From Opitutaceae bacterium (GTDB taxonomy: Bacteria; Verrucomicrobiota; Verrucomicrobiia; Opitutales; Opitutaceae): 64,000 nucleotides of DNA. The position numbers were made by a program, and so were the translations under genes. Every line of letters begins with the position of its first letter. Within the stretch, counting starts at the first letter, position 1. The stretch is from the NCBI GenBank assembly GCA_016794785.1, contig JAEUHC010000019.1, forward strand, positions 930,001 to 994,000, read 5' to 3'. This document shows, piece after piece, positions 52,291-60,335 of the stretch. The notes beneath the pieces are model-generated. The model saw nothing but the letters and a program-made list of their open reading frames with translations. It was not told the origin of the DNA and ran no database searches.

Positions 52291-52767
52291 ATGGCCGCGC
52301 AAAAAAAAGACGCCACTCGCTTTACCGAAATCCGGAATGCGAAGGCCCTGCGCGACTACTCGGTGGACGAGCGCTTCGAGGCCGGCATCCAGCTCCGCGG
52401 CACCGAGGTGAAGTCGATCCGCGCCGGCAAGGCGCAGATCAGCGATGCGTTCGCCCGCGTCGAGAAAGGCGAGATCTGGCTGCACAACGCGCACATCGAG
52501 CAATACGCCTTCGGCAACATCCACAACCACGACGCCAAGCGGATCCGGAAACTCCTGCTCCACCGGCGGCACATCGAGAAAATCCGCATCGCGCTCGAGA
52601 CCGGCGGCCGTGCGCTCGTGCCGCTGCGCATGTATTTCAAGGATGCGCTGGTGAAGGTCGAGGTCGCGCTCGCCACCGGCAAGAAGCAGTATGACCGCCG
52701 CGAGGACCTGAAGAAGCGCGTCGTCCAGCGCGAGATCGACCAGGCGATGAAGTTGCGCCGGCGCTAG
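52291..52767 (+). CDS. smpB: SsrA-binding protein SmpB
   Basis: Partner of tmRNA in trans-translation, which rescues stalled ribosomes; 158 residues. It has NAKALRDYSVDERFEAGIQL, RGTEVKSIRAGKAQISDAF, AHIEQYAFGNIHNHD and the basic C-terminal helix ending AMKLRRR. The ATG at 52291 is the family start. The tmRNA gene itself is not in the window. Confidence 0.96.
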   Translation: MAAQKKDATRFTEIRNAKALRDYSVDERFEAGIQLRGTEVKSIRAGKAQISDAFARVEKGEIWLHNAHIEQYAFGNIHNHDAKRIRKLLLHRRHIEKIRIALETGGRALVPLRMYFKDALVKVEVALATGKKQYDRREDLKKRVVQREIDQAMKLRRR

Positions 52768-52792
52768 GAGCAGACGGCCGGTTAGCGCGGTC

Positions 52793-53005
52793 TCAGGCCG
52801 GTCCAGTTTGCGCCGCGGTGCCGCCTTGCACCGAGCCCTGGGAGCGAACTGCCAACGGCCGGGCTTTGCCCCGCGTCCGGCACGCATCCGAGCAATATTT
52901 CACCTCAGCCCAGACGCGTTCCCATTTCTTGCGCCACACGAAGGGCCGGCCGCAGGCCACGCAGGCCTTGGCCGGCAGATCGGATTTCTTGCGCATTTTC
53001 GGCAT
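52793..53005 (-). CDS. DUF2256 zinc-ribbon-like protein
   Basis: A 70-residue DUF2256 protein: MPKMRKKSDLPAKACVACGR then PFVWRKKWERVWAEVKYCSDACR. The four Cys (CVAC and CSDAC) look like a zinc-binding site. DUF2256 genes are often next to cryptochrome or photolyase genes, as here: it starts 7 bases after the photolyase stop, so the two are co-transcribed. The last 25 residues are outside the family core and may vary. Confidence 0.88.
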   Translation of the reverse strand: MPKMRKKSDLPAKACVACGRPFVWRKKWERVWAEVKYCSDACRTRGKARPLAVRSQGSVQGGTAAQTGPA

Positions 53006-53012
53006 CGCGGTT

Positions 53013-54602
53013 TCAGGTCGGCGAGGGCGCGGTCGCGCCGGGCGGTGCGCCGCCGTGATCTGCAATCGCCTGCGCGCGCGCCTGGATCGACGCGCGCTCG
53101 GCCGGCTTCAGCCGCGCGAGATTTTTCACCTGGAGCGCCATCCGCTGGTTCTTTGCGAGCAGCGGCTCGTGACGGAGCAGAAAATCCCAATACAGGGTCG
53201 TGAACGGGCACGCGTCCTCCCCGATCGATTTCGCCGGGTCATACCGGCAGCCCGCGCAGTAGTTGCTCATCCGCGCGATATATTTCCCGGTCGCGGCGTA
53301 GGGCTTCGAAGCCATGATCCCGCCGTCGCCATACTGCGACATCCCGAGTGTATTCGGCAGTTCCACCCACTCCACCGCGTCCACATAGACGGCCAGATAC
53401 CACTCGTGGACGCGCTGCGGCTCCACTCCGAGCAGCAGCGCATAAAGCCCGGTCACCATCAGCCGCTGGATGTGGTGCGCATACCCGTGCGCCAGCGTCT
53501 GGCCGATGCTCTGGCGCAGGCAGTTCATCTCGCAGTCTCCGGTCCAGTAAAAGGCCGGCAGCTTCGCCTTCGCTCCCAGCGCATTCATCCCCGCGTAGCG
53601 CGGCATGTGGTGCCAGTAGATGCCGCGCACGTATTCCCGCCAGCCGAGGATTTGCCGGATGAAGCCCTCCGCGCTCGCGAGGTTGACGCGGCCCGCGCGA
53701 TACGCGCGCTCCGCCTCCGCCACCACTTCGCGCGGGTTGATCAGCTTGAGGTTCAGCGCCGCCGCGAGCCGCGAATGAAAGAGCCACGGCTCGTCCGTCC
53801 ACATCGCGTCCTGAAACTGCCCGAAGTTCGGCAGCCGGTGCTCGATGAAATCCGCCAGCGTCGCCCGCGCGTCCTCCGGCGTCACCGGCCAGGCAAACTC
53901 CCTGAGCTCGCCCGGATGGCTCGCGAAGCGCTTCTCCACGAGCGCCAGCACCGCGCGCGTTGTTGCATCGGGCCCGCACAGGAGCGGCGGCCGCAGCTTC
54001 TCCGCCTGGGGGCCGCCTTTTTTGAAACTGCCGCGATTCTCCTGGTCGTAGTTCCAGGCGCCGCCCTCCGGTTCGCCCGCCGCATCGAGGAGCACGCGAT
54101 GCCGGCGCCGGACTTCGCGGTAGAAAAATTCCATCCGCAGCTGCTTCCGGCCCTTGGCGTGCGCCGCAAAGTCCGCCCGCGTCTGGAAAAAATGCCTATC
54201 CACCCGCACTTCGAGCGGCCGCTCCGCGCGCCGCGCCAGCGCCGCCAGCGCCTCCTGCACGCGCCATTCCCCGGCCTCGGTCATCAGCAGTCGTTCCGGT
54301 TTCAACTCCGCCACGGCGCGCGCGAGCTCACCCTCCAAGGTCTGCGTGTTGCCTTTGTCATCTAGCTCGGTGTAGCGCACCCGGCGGCTGAGTTTCCTCT
54401 GCGCGTCGCGAAAATGCCGCATCGCCGCCAGAAAGACGGCGATCCGCGGCTTGCTGGTCCAGACGTGCTCCGATTCCTCCGCGACCTCCGCCATCCAGAT
54501 CGCATCCTGCTTCGGGTCGAAGTCTTCGAGCGCCGTGGATCCCGCGTCGAGCTGATCGCCCAGCACGATTACCAAATGGCGCACGGTCGATGGGGCGGGC
54601 AT
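53013..54602 (-). CDS. Iron-sulfur (6-4) photolyase/cryptochrome (PhrB/FeS-BCP type)
   Basis: A 529-residue flavoprotein of the prokaryotic iron-sulfur cryptochrome/photolyase group, expected to repair UV-induced (6-4) photoproducts. The N-terminal antenna-type domain starts VRHLVIVLGDQLDAGSTALE. The FAD domain has GWREYVRGIYWHHMP and TLAHGYAHHIQRLMV. Four Cys for a 4Fe-4S cluster are present: one in GDCEMNC (about 354), then C-A-G-C (about 446 and 449) and C in EDACPF (about 462); the 3 and 13 residue spacings match PhrB of Agrobacterium. The ATG at 54602 is preferred to an upstream TTG. The 237 bases before it show nothing recognisable. Confidence 0.93.
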   Translation of the reverse strand: MPAPSTVRHLVIVLGDQLDAGSTALEDFDPKQDAIWMAEVAEESEHVWTSKPRIAVFLAAMRHFRDAQRKLSRRVRYTELDDKGNTQTLEGELARAVAELKPERLLMTEAGEWRVQEALAALARRAERPLEVRVDRHFFQTRADFAAHAKGRKQLRMEFFYREVRRRHRVLLDAAGEPEGGAWNYDQENRGSFKKGGPQAEKLRPPLLCGPDATTRAVLALVEKRFASHPGELREFAWPVTPEDARATLADFIEHRLPNFGQFQDAMWTDEPWLFHSRLAAALNLKLINPREVVAEAERAYRAGRVNLASAEGFIRQILGWREYVRGIYWHHMPRYAGMNALGAKAKLPAFYWTGDCEMNCLRQSIGQTLAHGYAHHIQRLMVTGLYALLLGVEPQRVHEWYLAVYVDAVEWVELPNTLGMSQYGDGGIMASKPYAATGKYIARMSNYCAGCRYDPAKSIGEDACPFTTLYWDFLLRHEPLLAKNQRMALQVKNLARLKPAERASIQARAQAIADHGGAPPGATAPSPT

Positions 54603-54839
54603 GGTCAACGGCGCGCGGCTCTTTCTCGGACGAGGCGCTCCCTGTGGTAAGTTCTGGTCACGCTTTTTCGGTCGCGATCAGAGGGCGGGAAAAAAGCCAT
54701 CGGCCGAAGAAGCGCGCCTTGTTCTGCAGCGCAAGGGGCGAGTCGAGATTCATGGAGGCAGCAATACAGCCCTCCAGCGAGGATGCGGCTTTAACCGAAG
54801 GCACTTGCAGTGCCTTGAGTGACGGGCATGAGGCAGGTT

Positions 54840-55577
54840 CTATTCCGTGTATTGCTCGGCCAGCAGCCGCGAGAGATCGCGGTAGCCCTGCGCCTTGAGG
54901 CCGTGGACCAAATCCTGATCGACGCTGCGCCGCGAGACGACGGTGCTGAGGCTGGAGTCGCTCGACGGTGGCGGCGCAAGCAACGCCCACTTTCCGCTCG
55001 CGACATCGACAATCACGGCCTTCAGGCGGATGCGCATGTGCTCACGTTCGTCAGGAATCACCTGGCCGACAATTGGCACCCAGGAGACGACGGAAGTGAT
55101 TTTGTTTTTTCGCTCCGATTCCAGCACGCCCCAGTAGTAGACGATCTTGTCGTAGCCGCCGCGGGCGGCGACAAGGCGGAGCGCGCGGGCGTAGTCTGGC
55201 CCGGTGGCGGAACCGCGCACAGGCTTGCCTGAGAACCCTGCGACGGCGAAACGGGCACTCAGGGCTTCGAGCATTGGCGAGTCCGGGAAATCGGCACCCG
55301 ATTGGATAAGCAGGACTTTGCTCGTGCGTCCGAGCCTCGCGGGGGCGTGGTCGCGTAGGGCGTTTTGGATTTCGGTCTCGGAGGTGCCGGCGTCGAGACT
55401 TGCGCCGATCACATCGAGTTCGGAGAGTTCGCCGGCATAATTGCCTGCCACCTTGCCGTAGCGGCCGGAGCCATAAGCGGCGTCGTAATCGGAATTGGAG
55501 ATGGAGCGGGTGCCACAGCCGGTGAGGAACAACGCACCGAGTGAGATCGCGAAGAGGAGGGGAGTTTTGGGATGCAT
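54840..55577 (-). CDS. Predicted lipoprotein of unknown function
   Basis: A 245-residue lipoprotein: signal peptide MHPKTPLLFAISLGALFLTG with lipobox LTGC, then GTRSISNSDYDAAYG. The rest looks like a soluble alpha/beta domain (SKVLLIQSGADFPDSPMLEA, YDKIVYYWGVLESE, RLKAVIVDVASGKWALLAPP). No catalytic motif was recognised. The start at 55577 is fixed by the signal peptide; longer in-frame sequence upstream runs into the purL 3'-end remnant. Confidence 0.8.
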   Translation of the reverse strand: MHPKTPLLFAISLGALFLTGCGTRSISNSDYDAAYGSGRYGKVAGNYAGELSELDVIGASLDAGTSETEIQNALRDHAPARLGRTSKVLLIQSGADFPDSPMLEALSARFAVAGFSGKPVRGSATGPDYARALRLVAARGGYDKIVYYWGVLESERKNKITSVVSWVPIVGQVIPDEREHMRIRLKAVIVDVASGKWALLAPPPSSDSSLSTVVSRRSVDQDLVHGLKAQGYRDLSRLLAEQYTE

Positions 55578-55621
55578 CGCGGAAATCTTGGAGAACCCCG
55601 CGAGGTCGAAGTTCCTCGATT

Positions 55622-55696
55622 TTACCCCACCCACTGCCGCGCGTTGTAGAAGAGCTGCATCCACGGTGCGGCTTCGCCCCATGCACACGGGGACTA
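55622..55696 (-). pseudogene. Decayed copy of the 3' end of purL
   Basis: Read on the minus strand this stretch gives SPCAWGEAAPWMQLFYNARQ then WVG and a TAA stop. The genuine purL end reads SPREWGEDSPWMQLFYNARA then WAG. The DNA is also close (for example TTGTAGAAGAGCTGCATCCA in both). A TAG replaces the preceding Trp codon, and upstream similarity is lost. It is a degenerate duplicate of the last 24 or so codons of purL, about 320 bases beyond the real end. Confidence 0.8.
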
Positions 55697-55783
55697 GCAC
55701 AGCTCGTTTTTAGATGCTCTAAACCGCAGCCAAGCGGGTTTCACCCCATAGCGGTCGGTTCCGCGCGGGAGTATGCTCGCTGC

Positions 55784-55981
55784 ATGCCTCTCATAAATGT
55801 GGTTCTTACTTTGGTGGTCGTCGGCGTTGTTCTCTGGCTGATCAACGCCTACATCCCGATGCAATCGACGATCAAAAGCATCCTCAACGTCGTCGTCGTG
55901 ATCGCGGTCATCCTCTGGCTGCTCTACGGCTTTGGCGTCATCAGCGGCTCGGGCAGCGTGCATATGCCGGTAATAAAATGA
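55784..55981 (+). CDS. Small two-helix membrane protein (Thivi_2564-like)
   Basis: A 65-residue hydrophobic protein: MPLINVVLTLVVVGVVLWLI, a short NAYIPMQSTIKSI turn, then LNVVVVIAVILWLLYGFGVI and a polar tail. It matches the pattern of the small Thivi_2564-type membrane proteins of unknown function. It lies on the plus strand between purL and its decayed 3' copy, both on the minus strand. Confidence 0.75.
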   Translation: MPLINVVLTLVVVGVVLWLINAYIPMQSTIKSILNVVVVIAVILWLLYGFGVISGSGSVHMPVIK

Positions 55982-56018
55982 CGGTGCGGTGGAGACGGAA
56001 GCGCGCCGAGTGCGCGAT

Positions 56019-59000
56019 TCACCCCGCCCACGCGCGTGCGTTGTAGAAGAGCTGCATCCACGGCGAGTCTTCGCCCCACTCGCGCGGGGACCAGCTCATG
56101 CACGAGGAGCGGAAAACGCGTTCCGGATGCGGCATCATGATCGTCACGCGGCCGCTGGTCGTGGTGAGTGCGGTCATGCCGAGCGGCGAGCCGTTCGGGT
56201 TGAGCGGATAGTGCTCCGTGGGCTGGTGGTCATTGTCCACGAAGCGCGCCGCCACGAGCCCGGATTCGCTGCACGCGCGCGCCGCGGCGGCATCGGGGAA
56301 TTCCGTGAAGCCTTCGCCGTGCGCGACGGCGATCGGAATCACACTGCCGGCCATCCCGGCGAAGAGCACGCTCGGGCTCGGCTCAATCTTGAGGGAGACG
56401 AAGCGGCCTTCGTAGCGCTCGCTCTGGTTCTGCACGAAGCGCGGCCAGTGGCCGGCGCCGGGGATGATGGACTTGAGGTTGCTCATCATCTGGCAGCCGT
56501 TGCACACGCCGAGGGCGAACGCGTCCTCGCGCGCGAAGAACGCGGCGAATTCGGCGCGCGCGCGATCATGGAAGAGGATGCTCTTGGCCCAGCCTTCGCC
56601 GGCGCCAAGCACGTCGCCGTAGCTGAAGCCGCCGCAGGCCGCGAGGCCGCGGAAATCCTTGAGTGAGACGCGGCCGCTGAGGATGTCGGTCATGTGGACA
56701 TCCACAGCGCGAAAACCGGCGCGCGTGAACGCGGCGGCCATCTCGACCTCGCCGTTCACGCCCTGCTCGCGGAGGATGGCGACTGAGGGTTTCTGATTTT
56801 GAACCACAGAGGCCACGGAGGACACAGAGGATGAACGCTGCTTCGCGGTTCCGGATTCAGCCTCCGTGCCCTCTGTGTTCTCTGTGGTGAGTTTGAAGGT
56901 GATTTTCGGCGTGATGCCGGGGTTCTTCGGATCGAGGCGGAGCGCGTGTTCCTGCTCGGCGCAGGTGGGGTTGTCACGCAGGCCCGCGATGCGGCGCGTG
57001 ACATCGGACCAGATCGCGCGCAGGGCGAAGAGGTTTTCCTCAAAGAGCGTCTTGCCGCCGCGTGTGACGCGGAGCGTGTGCGTGGGGTTGAGCGTGCCGA
57101 TGCGGGTCGTGCAGTTCTTGAACCCATGCTCGCGCAGGGTGAGCGAGACCTCGTCGAGGTCTTCGGCGCGGATCTGGATCACGGCGCCGAGCTCCTCGCT
57201 GAACAACGTGGAGAAGATCTCATAGCCGTTGGGCAGCGTGAGATCGACGCCGGTGTGGCCGGCGAAGGCCATCTCAGTGACGGTCGCGAGCAGTCCGCCG
57301 TCGCTGCGGTCGTGGTAGGCGAGCAGTTTGTTCTCACGGCCGAGGCGCTGGATCGCGTTCCAGAAATTCTTCAGATCGGCCGGGCTGTCCACATCCGGCG
57401 TCGCCTCGCCCATCTGGGAGACGACTTGCGCGAGGATGGAACCGCCGAGGCGGTTTTTCCCGCGGCCGAGATCGATCAGGAGCAGGACCGTCTCGCCGAT
57501 TCGCTCCGAACTTTGGGACACAGAGCTCACAGAGGAAGACAGAGAGGCCACAGAGGATTCCGACTCTGTGCGCTCCCTTCTTTTCTCCGTGCCCTCTGTG
57601 ACTGGATCGTATCTGAGCTGGGGGGTAAGGGAGCGGCGGATGTCGGCGACTGGCGCGAAGGCGGAGACGATCAGCGAGACGGGCGCGGTCATGCGCTTTT
57701 GCTTTCCGTCCTGCTGCCAGACGGTGCTCATGCTCATCGAGTCCTTGCCGACGGGAATCGTGATGCCGAGCGCCGGGCACAGCTCCATCCCCACGGCCTG
57801 CACGGCGGCGTAGAGATCGGCGGCGTCGCCGGGGACGGCGGGGGCGGCCATCCAGTTGGCGGAGAGATTCACTTTGCCGATCTCGCCGATCTGGGCGGCG
57901 GCGAGGTTGGTGAGCGCTTCGCCGACGGCGAGGCGCGCGGATGCGGCGGCGTTGTTGATCGCGACGGGCGTGCGTTCGCCCATGGCCATCGCCTCGCCGG
58001 TATAGACGTCGAAGGCCGCGGCCGTCACGGCGCAGTCGGCGACGGGCACCTGCCACGGGCCGACCATCTGGTCGCGCGCGATCAGGCCGCCGAGCGTGCG
58101 GTCGCCGATGGCGATGAGGAACGTCTTGTCGGCCACGGTCGGGTGCGAGAGCACGCGGCGCACGGCCTCGCGGAGCATCGCGCTCTCGTTATGCTTGTCA
58201 TCGCGAGGGGCGCGAAGCGCGCCGTGGCGATCCTGCTGGATTGCTTCGTCGCCAGTGGCTCCTCGCAATGACAGTGGGGTGAGATCGAGCGGGAGCTGCG
58301 GGCGGCGCAGGGATTTTTCCACGCGGTGCATGCGCGGCGGCTTGCCGAGCAGCACCTCGAGCGGGAGATCGATGGGCGTGTTCTTGAACTGGGGGTCCTC
58401 GACGACGAGGCGCTTTTCCTCCGTGGCCTCGCCGACGACGGCGAAGGGGCAGCGCTCGCGCTCGCAGAGTTTTTGAAACAACCCGATGCGCGTGGCGGGC
58501 ACGGCGAGCACGTAGCGCTCCTGCGACTCGTTGCACCAGATTTCCAGCGGGCTCATGCCGGGCTCGGCGTTGGGCAGCGCGCGGAGGTTGAATTTTCCGC
58601 CGCGGCCGCCGTCGTTGACGAGTTCGGGCAGCGCGTTCGAGACGCCACCGGCGCCGACATCGTGGATGAAGGAAATGGGGTTGTCGTCGCCGAGCGCCCA
58701 GCAGCGATCGATGACTTCCTGGCAGCGGCGCTCCATCTCGGCGTTGTCGCGCTGCACGCTGGCGAAATCGAGGTTTTCACTGCCGTGGCCGCTGGCGATG
58801 GAGCTGGCGGCGCCGCCGCCGAGGCCGATGAGCATCGCGGGTCCGCCGAGGACGACGAGTTTGTCGCCAGGATTGATCGCGCCTTTCTGCACGTGGTCGG
58901 CGCGGATGTTGCCGAGGCCGCCGGCGAGCATGATGGGCTTGTGGTAGCCGCGTAGCTCCGCTGCGGGGGTCTGGGCTTTGGGGTCTGGGGTCTGGGGAGC

Positions 59001-60206
59001 GGACGCAGGCACGGCGGCTTCGAACGTGCGGAAGTAGCCGTTGATGGCGGGCCGGCCGAATTCGTTGTTGAAGGCGGCGCCGCCGAGCGGGCCCTCGATC
59101 ATGATGTCGAGCGCGGAGACGATGCGGCCGGGTTTGCCGTTTTCCTTTTCCCACGGCTGCACGGCGCCGGGGAGCTTGAGATTGGAAACGGTGAAGCCCA
59201 CGAGGCCGGCCTTGGGTTTTGCGCCGCGGCCGGTCGCGCCCTCGTCGCGGATCTCGCCGCCGGAGCCGGTGGCGGCGCCGGGGAAGGGCGAGATGGCGGT
59301 GGGGTGGTTGTGGGTCTCGACCTTGCAGAGGATGTGGATGTCCTCGGCGTTCGTCACGTAGTCGTGCGTGCGCGGATCGGCGAAGAAGCGTCCGCCGCGC
59401 GTGCCGGCGAAGACGGCGGCGTTGTCCTTGTAGGCGGAGAGGATGCCGTCGCTGTGAAGCTGGTAGGTGTTTTTGATCATCTGGAACAGCGAGCGGTCGC
59501 GCGGCGCGCCGTCGATGTCCCAGGTGGCGTTGAAAATCTTGTGCCGGCAGTGCTCGGAGTTGGCCTGTGCAAACATCATCAGCTCGATGTCGTGCGGATC
59601 GCGGCCGAGCTTGGTGAAGGCGGCGGCGAGGTAGTCGATCTCGTCGGCGGCGAGCGCAAGGCCGAGGGATTGGTTGGCGGCCACGAGCGCGGCGCGCCCC
59701 TGCGCGAGGAGCGGGATGCTCTGCATCGGGCGTGGAGCCTCGTGGTGAAACAATTCGGCGCAGGCGTCGAGGTCGGGGAAAACCACCTGCGTCATGCGAT
59801 CGTGCAGCTTGGCGGCGAGGGTCGCGCGCTGGGTCTCGGAGAGCACGGTGGCGCCGCAGTCGATCGTGAAGGCGACGACGCGTTCGATGCGCTTGATCGC
59901 GGTGAGGCCGCAGATGTGGGCGATGTCGGTGGCCTTGGAGGACCACGGCGAGATCGTGCCAGGGCGGGGCGCGACGATTTGGGCGACTCCGGAGATTTTT
60001 TCCGCCGCGCGGCTCGGGCCGTAGGTCAGGAGCTTTTCCAGCACGGCGCGCGATGCGTCCGGGAGATCGCCCGCGACTTCGACGAGGTGCACAAACTCGG
60101 CGCCGAGCGCCCGCGCCGGCACGCCTGCGGCGGTGAGATCGGCGAGGAGTTTTTGCAGGCGGAAAGGCGAGAGGGCGGGGGAGCCGCGGAGGATCAGCAT
60201 GGACAT
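56019..60206 (-). CDS. purL: Phosphoribosylformylglycinamidine synthase, single-chain, with four repeat-derived insertions
   Basis: Large PurL that makes FGAM in purine synthesis, 1395 residues against 1295 in E. coli. The start MSMLILRGSPALSPFRLQKL matches the family (60200 also possible). Motifs: ANSEHCRHKIFNATW, KVETHNHPTAISPFPGAATG, GRPAINGYFRT, IPVGKDSMSMS, AYHDRSDGGL. The glutaminase domain (about 1140-1395) has GVCNGCQMMSN with nucleophile Cys1235 and PHPERVFRS. The extra length is explained by four segments: about 398-415, 645-670, 869-896 and 1107-1134, each made from a recognisable repeat at DNA level. They fall in loops or, for the last, the linker to the glutaminase domain. Frame and all catalytic parts are kept, so it is probably active. 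Confidence 0.96.
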   Translation of the reverse strand: MSMLILRGSPALSPFRLQKLLADLTAAGVPARALGAEFVHLVEVAGDLPDASRAVLEKLLTYGPSRAAEKISGVAQIVAPRPGTISPWSSKATDIAHICGLTAIKRIERVVAFTIDCGATVLSETQRATLAAKLHDRMTQVVFPDLDACAELFHHEAPRPMQSIPLLAQGRAALVAANQSLGLALAADEIDYLAAAFTKLGRDPHDIELMMFAQANSEHCRHKIFNATWDIDGAPRDRSLFQMIKNTYQLHSDGILSAYKDNAAVFAGTRGGRFFADPRTHDYVTNAEDIHILCKVETHNHPTAISPFPGAATGSGGEIRDEGATGRGAKPKAGLVGFTVSNLKLPGAVQPWEKENGKPGRIVSALDIMIEGPLGGAAFNNEFGRPAINGYFRTFEAAVPASAPQTPDPKAQTPAAELRGYHKPIMLAGGLGNIRADHVQKGAINPGDKLVVLGGPAMLIGLGGGAASSIASGHGSENLDFASVQRDNAEMERRCQEVIDRCWALGDDNPISFIHDVGAGGVSNALPELVNDGGRGGKFNLRALPNAEPGMSPLEIWCNESQERYVLAVPATRIGLFQKLCERERCPFAVVGEATEEKRLVVEDPQFKNTPIDLPLEVLLGKPPRMHRVEKSLRRPQLPLDLTPLSLRGATGDEAIQQDRHGALRAPRDDKHNESAMLREAVRRVLSHPTVADKTFLIAIGDRTLGGLIARDQMVGPWQVPVADCAVTAAAFDVYTGEAMAMGERTPVAINNAAASARLAVGEALTNLAAAQIGEIGKVNLSANWMAAPAVPGDAADLYAAVQAVGMELCPALGITIPVGKDSMSMSTVWQQDGKQKRMTAPVSLIVSAFAPVADIRRSLTPQLRYDPVTEGTEKRRERTESESSVASLSSSVSSVSQSSERIGETVLLLIDLGRGKNRLGGSILAQVVSQMGEATPDVDSPADLKNFWNAIQRLGRENKLLAYHDRSDGGLLATVTEMAFAGHTGVDLTLPNGYEIFSTLFSEELGAVIQIRAEDLDEVSLTLREHGFKNCTTRIGTLNPTHTLRVTRGGKTLFEENLFALRAIWSDVTRRIAGLRDNPTCAEQEHALRLDPKNPGITPKITFKLTTENTEGTEAESGTAKQRSSSVSSVASVVQNQKPSVAILREQGVNGEVEMAAAFTRAGFRAVDVHMTDILSGRVSLKDFRGLAACGGFSYGDVLGAGEGWAKSILFHDRARAEFAAFFAREDAFALGVCNGCQMMSNLKSIIPGAGHWPRFVQNQSERYEGRFVSLKIEPSPSVLFAGMAGSVIPIAVAHGEGFTEFPDAAAARACSESGLVAARFVDNDHQPTEHYPLNPNGSPLGMTALTTTSGRVTIMMPHPERVFRSSCMSWSPREWGEDSPWMQLFYNARAWAG
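56803..56888. repeat. CACAGAG-family palindrome in the purL glutaminase linker
   Basis: ACCACAGAG..CACGGAGGACACAGAGG at the left and its partner at the right (ending TCTCTGTGGT) match at 23 of 28 positions as inverted repeats. In purL frame it encodes TTENTEGTEAESG, a short middle, and SSSVSSVASVVQ, between KITFKL and KPSVAILREQG. Confidence 0.88.
57517..57602. repeat. Second CACAGAG-family palindrome in purL
   Basis: GACACAGAGCTCACAGAG at the left and CTCCGTGCCCTCTGTGAC at the right match at 14 of 18 positions as inverted repeats, with more CACAGAG/GACAGAG units inside. It encodes VTEGTEKRRERTESESSVAS and following Ser/Val-rich residues between RRSLTPQLRYDP and SERIGETVLLLIDLG. Confidence 0.85.
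58196..58273. repeat. TGTCATTGCGAGG-type palindrome in purL
   Basis: TGTCATCGCGAGGGGCGCGA at the left and, as reverse complement, TGTCATTGCGAGGAGCCACT at the right; the inner ends are GCGATCC and GCAATCC. The unit is 78 bases, exactly 26 codons. It is the well-known dispersed TGTCATTGCGAG palindrome type seen in several phyla. It encodes LRGATGDEAIQQDRHGALRA and a few more residues between PLDLTPLS and the AMLREAVRRVL helix. Confidence 0.9.
58966..58997. repeat. GGGTCTGGG short tandem repeat in purL
   Basis: Three GGGTCTGGG-type units in 32 bases. In purL frame they give PQTPDPKAQTP, a Pro-rich loop between GYFRTFEAAVPASA and AAELRGYHKPIML. In E. coli PurL the corresponding loop is shorter. 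Confidence 0.75.
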
Positions 60207-60335
60207 CGAAAAGGAGCGGCGACGTTTCACGACATCGCGGGCGCGGTCAAGGGGCGGGGCGGTCATGCGCCGCCGCGATGAGCGGAATCCGTTCGACGCG
60301 CAGCGCGCGCTTCCGTTTGTTCCCTGCCTCTCGCC

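Noticed and set aside
56019..60206. purL as a pseudogene because of its odd extra segments
   Set aside because: No stop or frameshift is present, both catalytic parts and the glutaminase Cys and His are intact, and every insertion keeps the frame.
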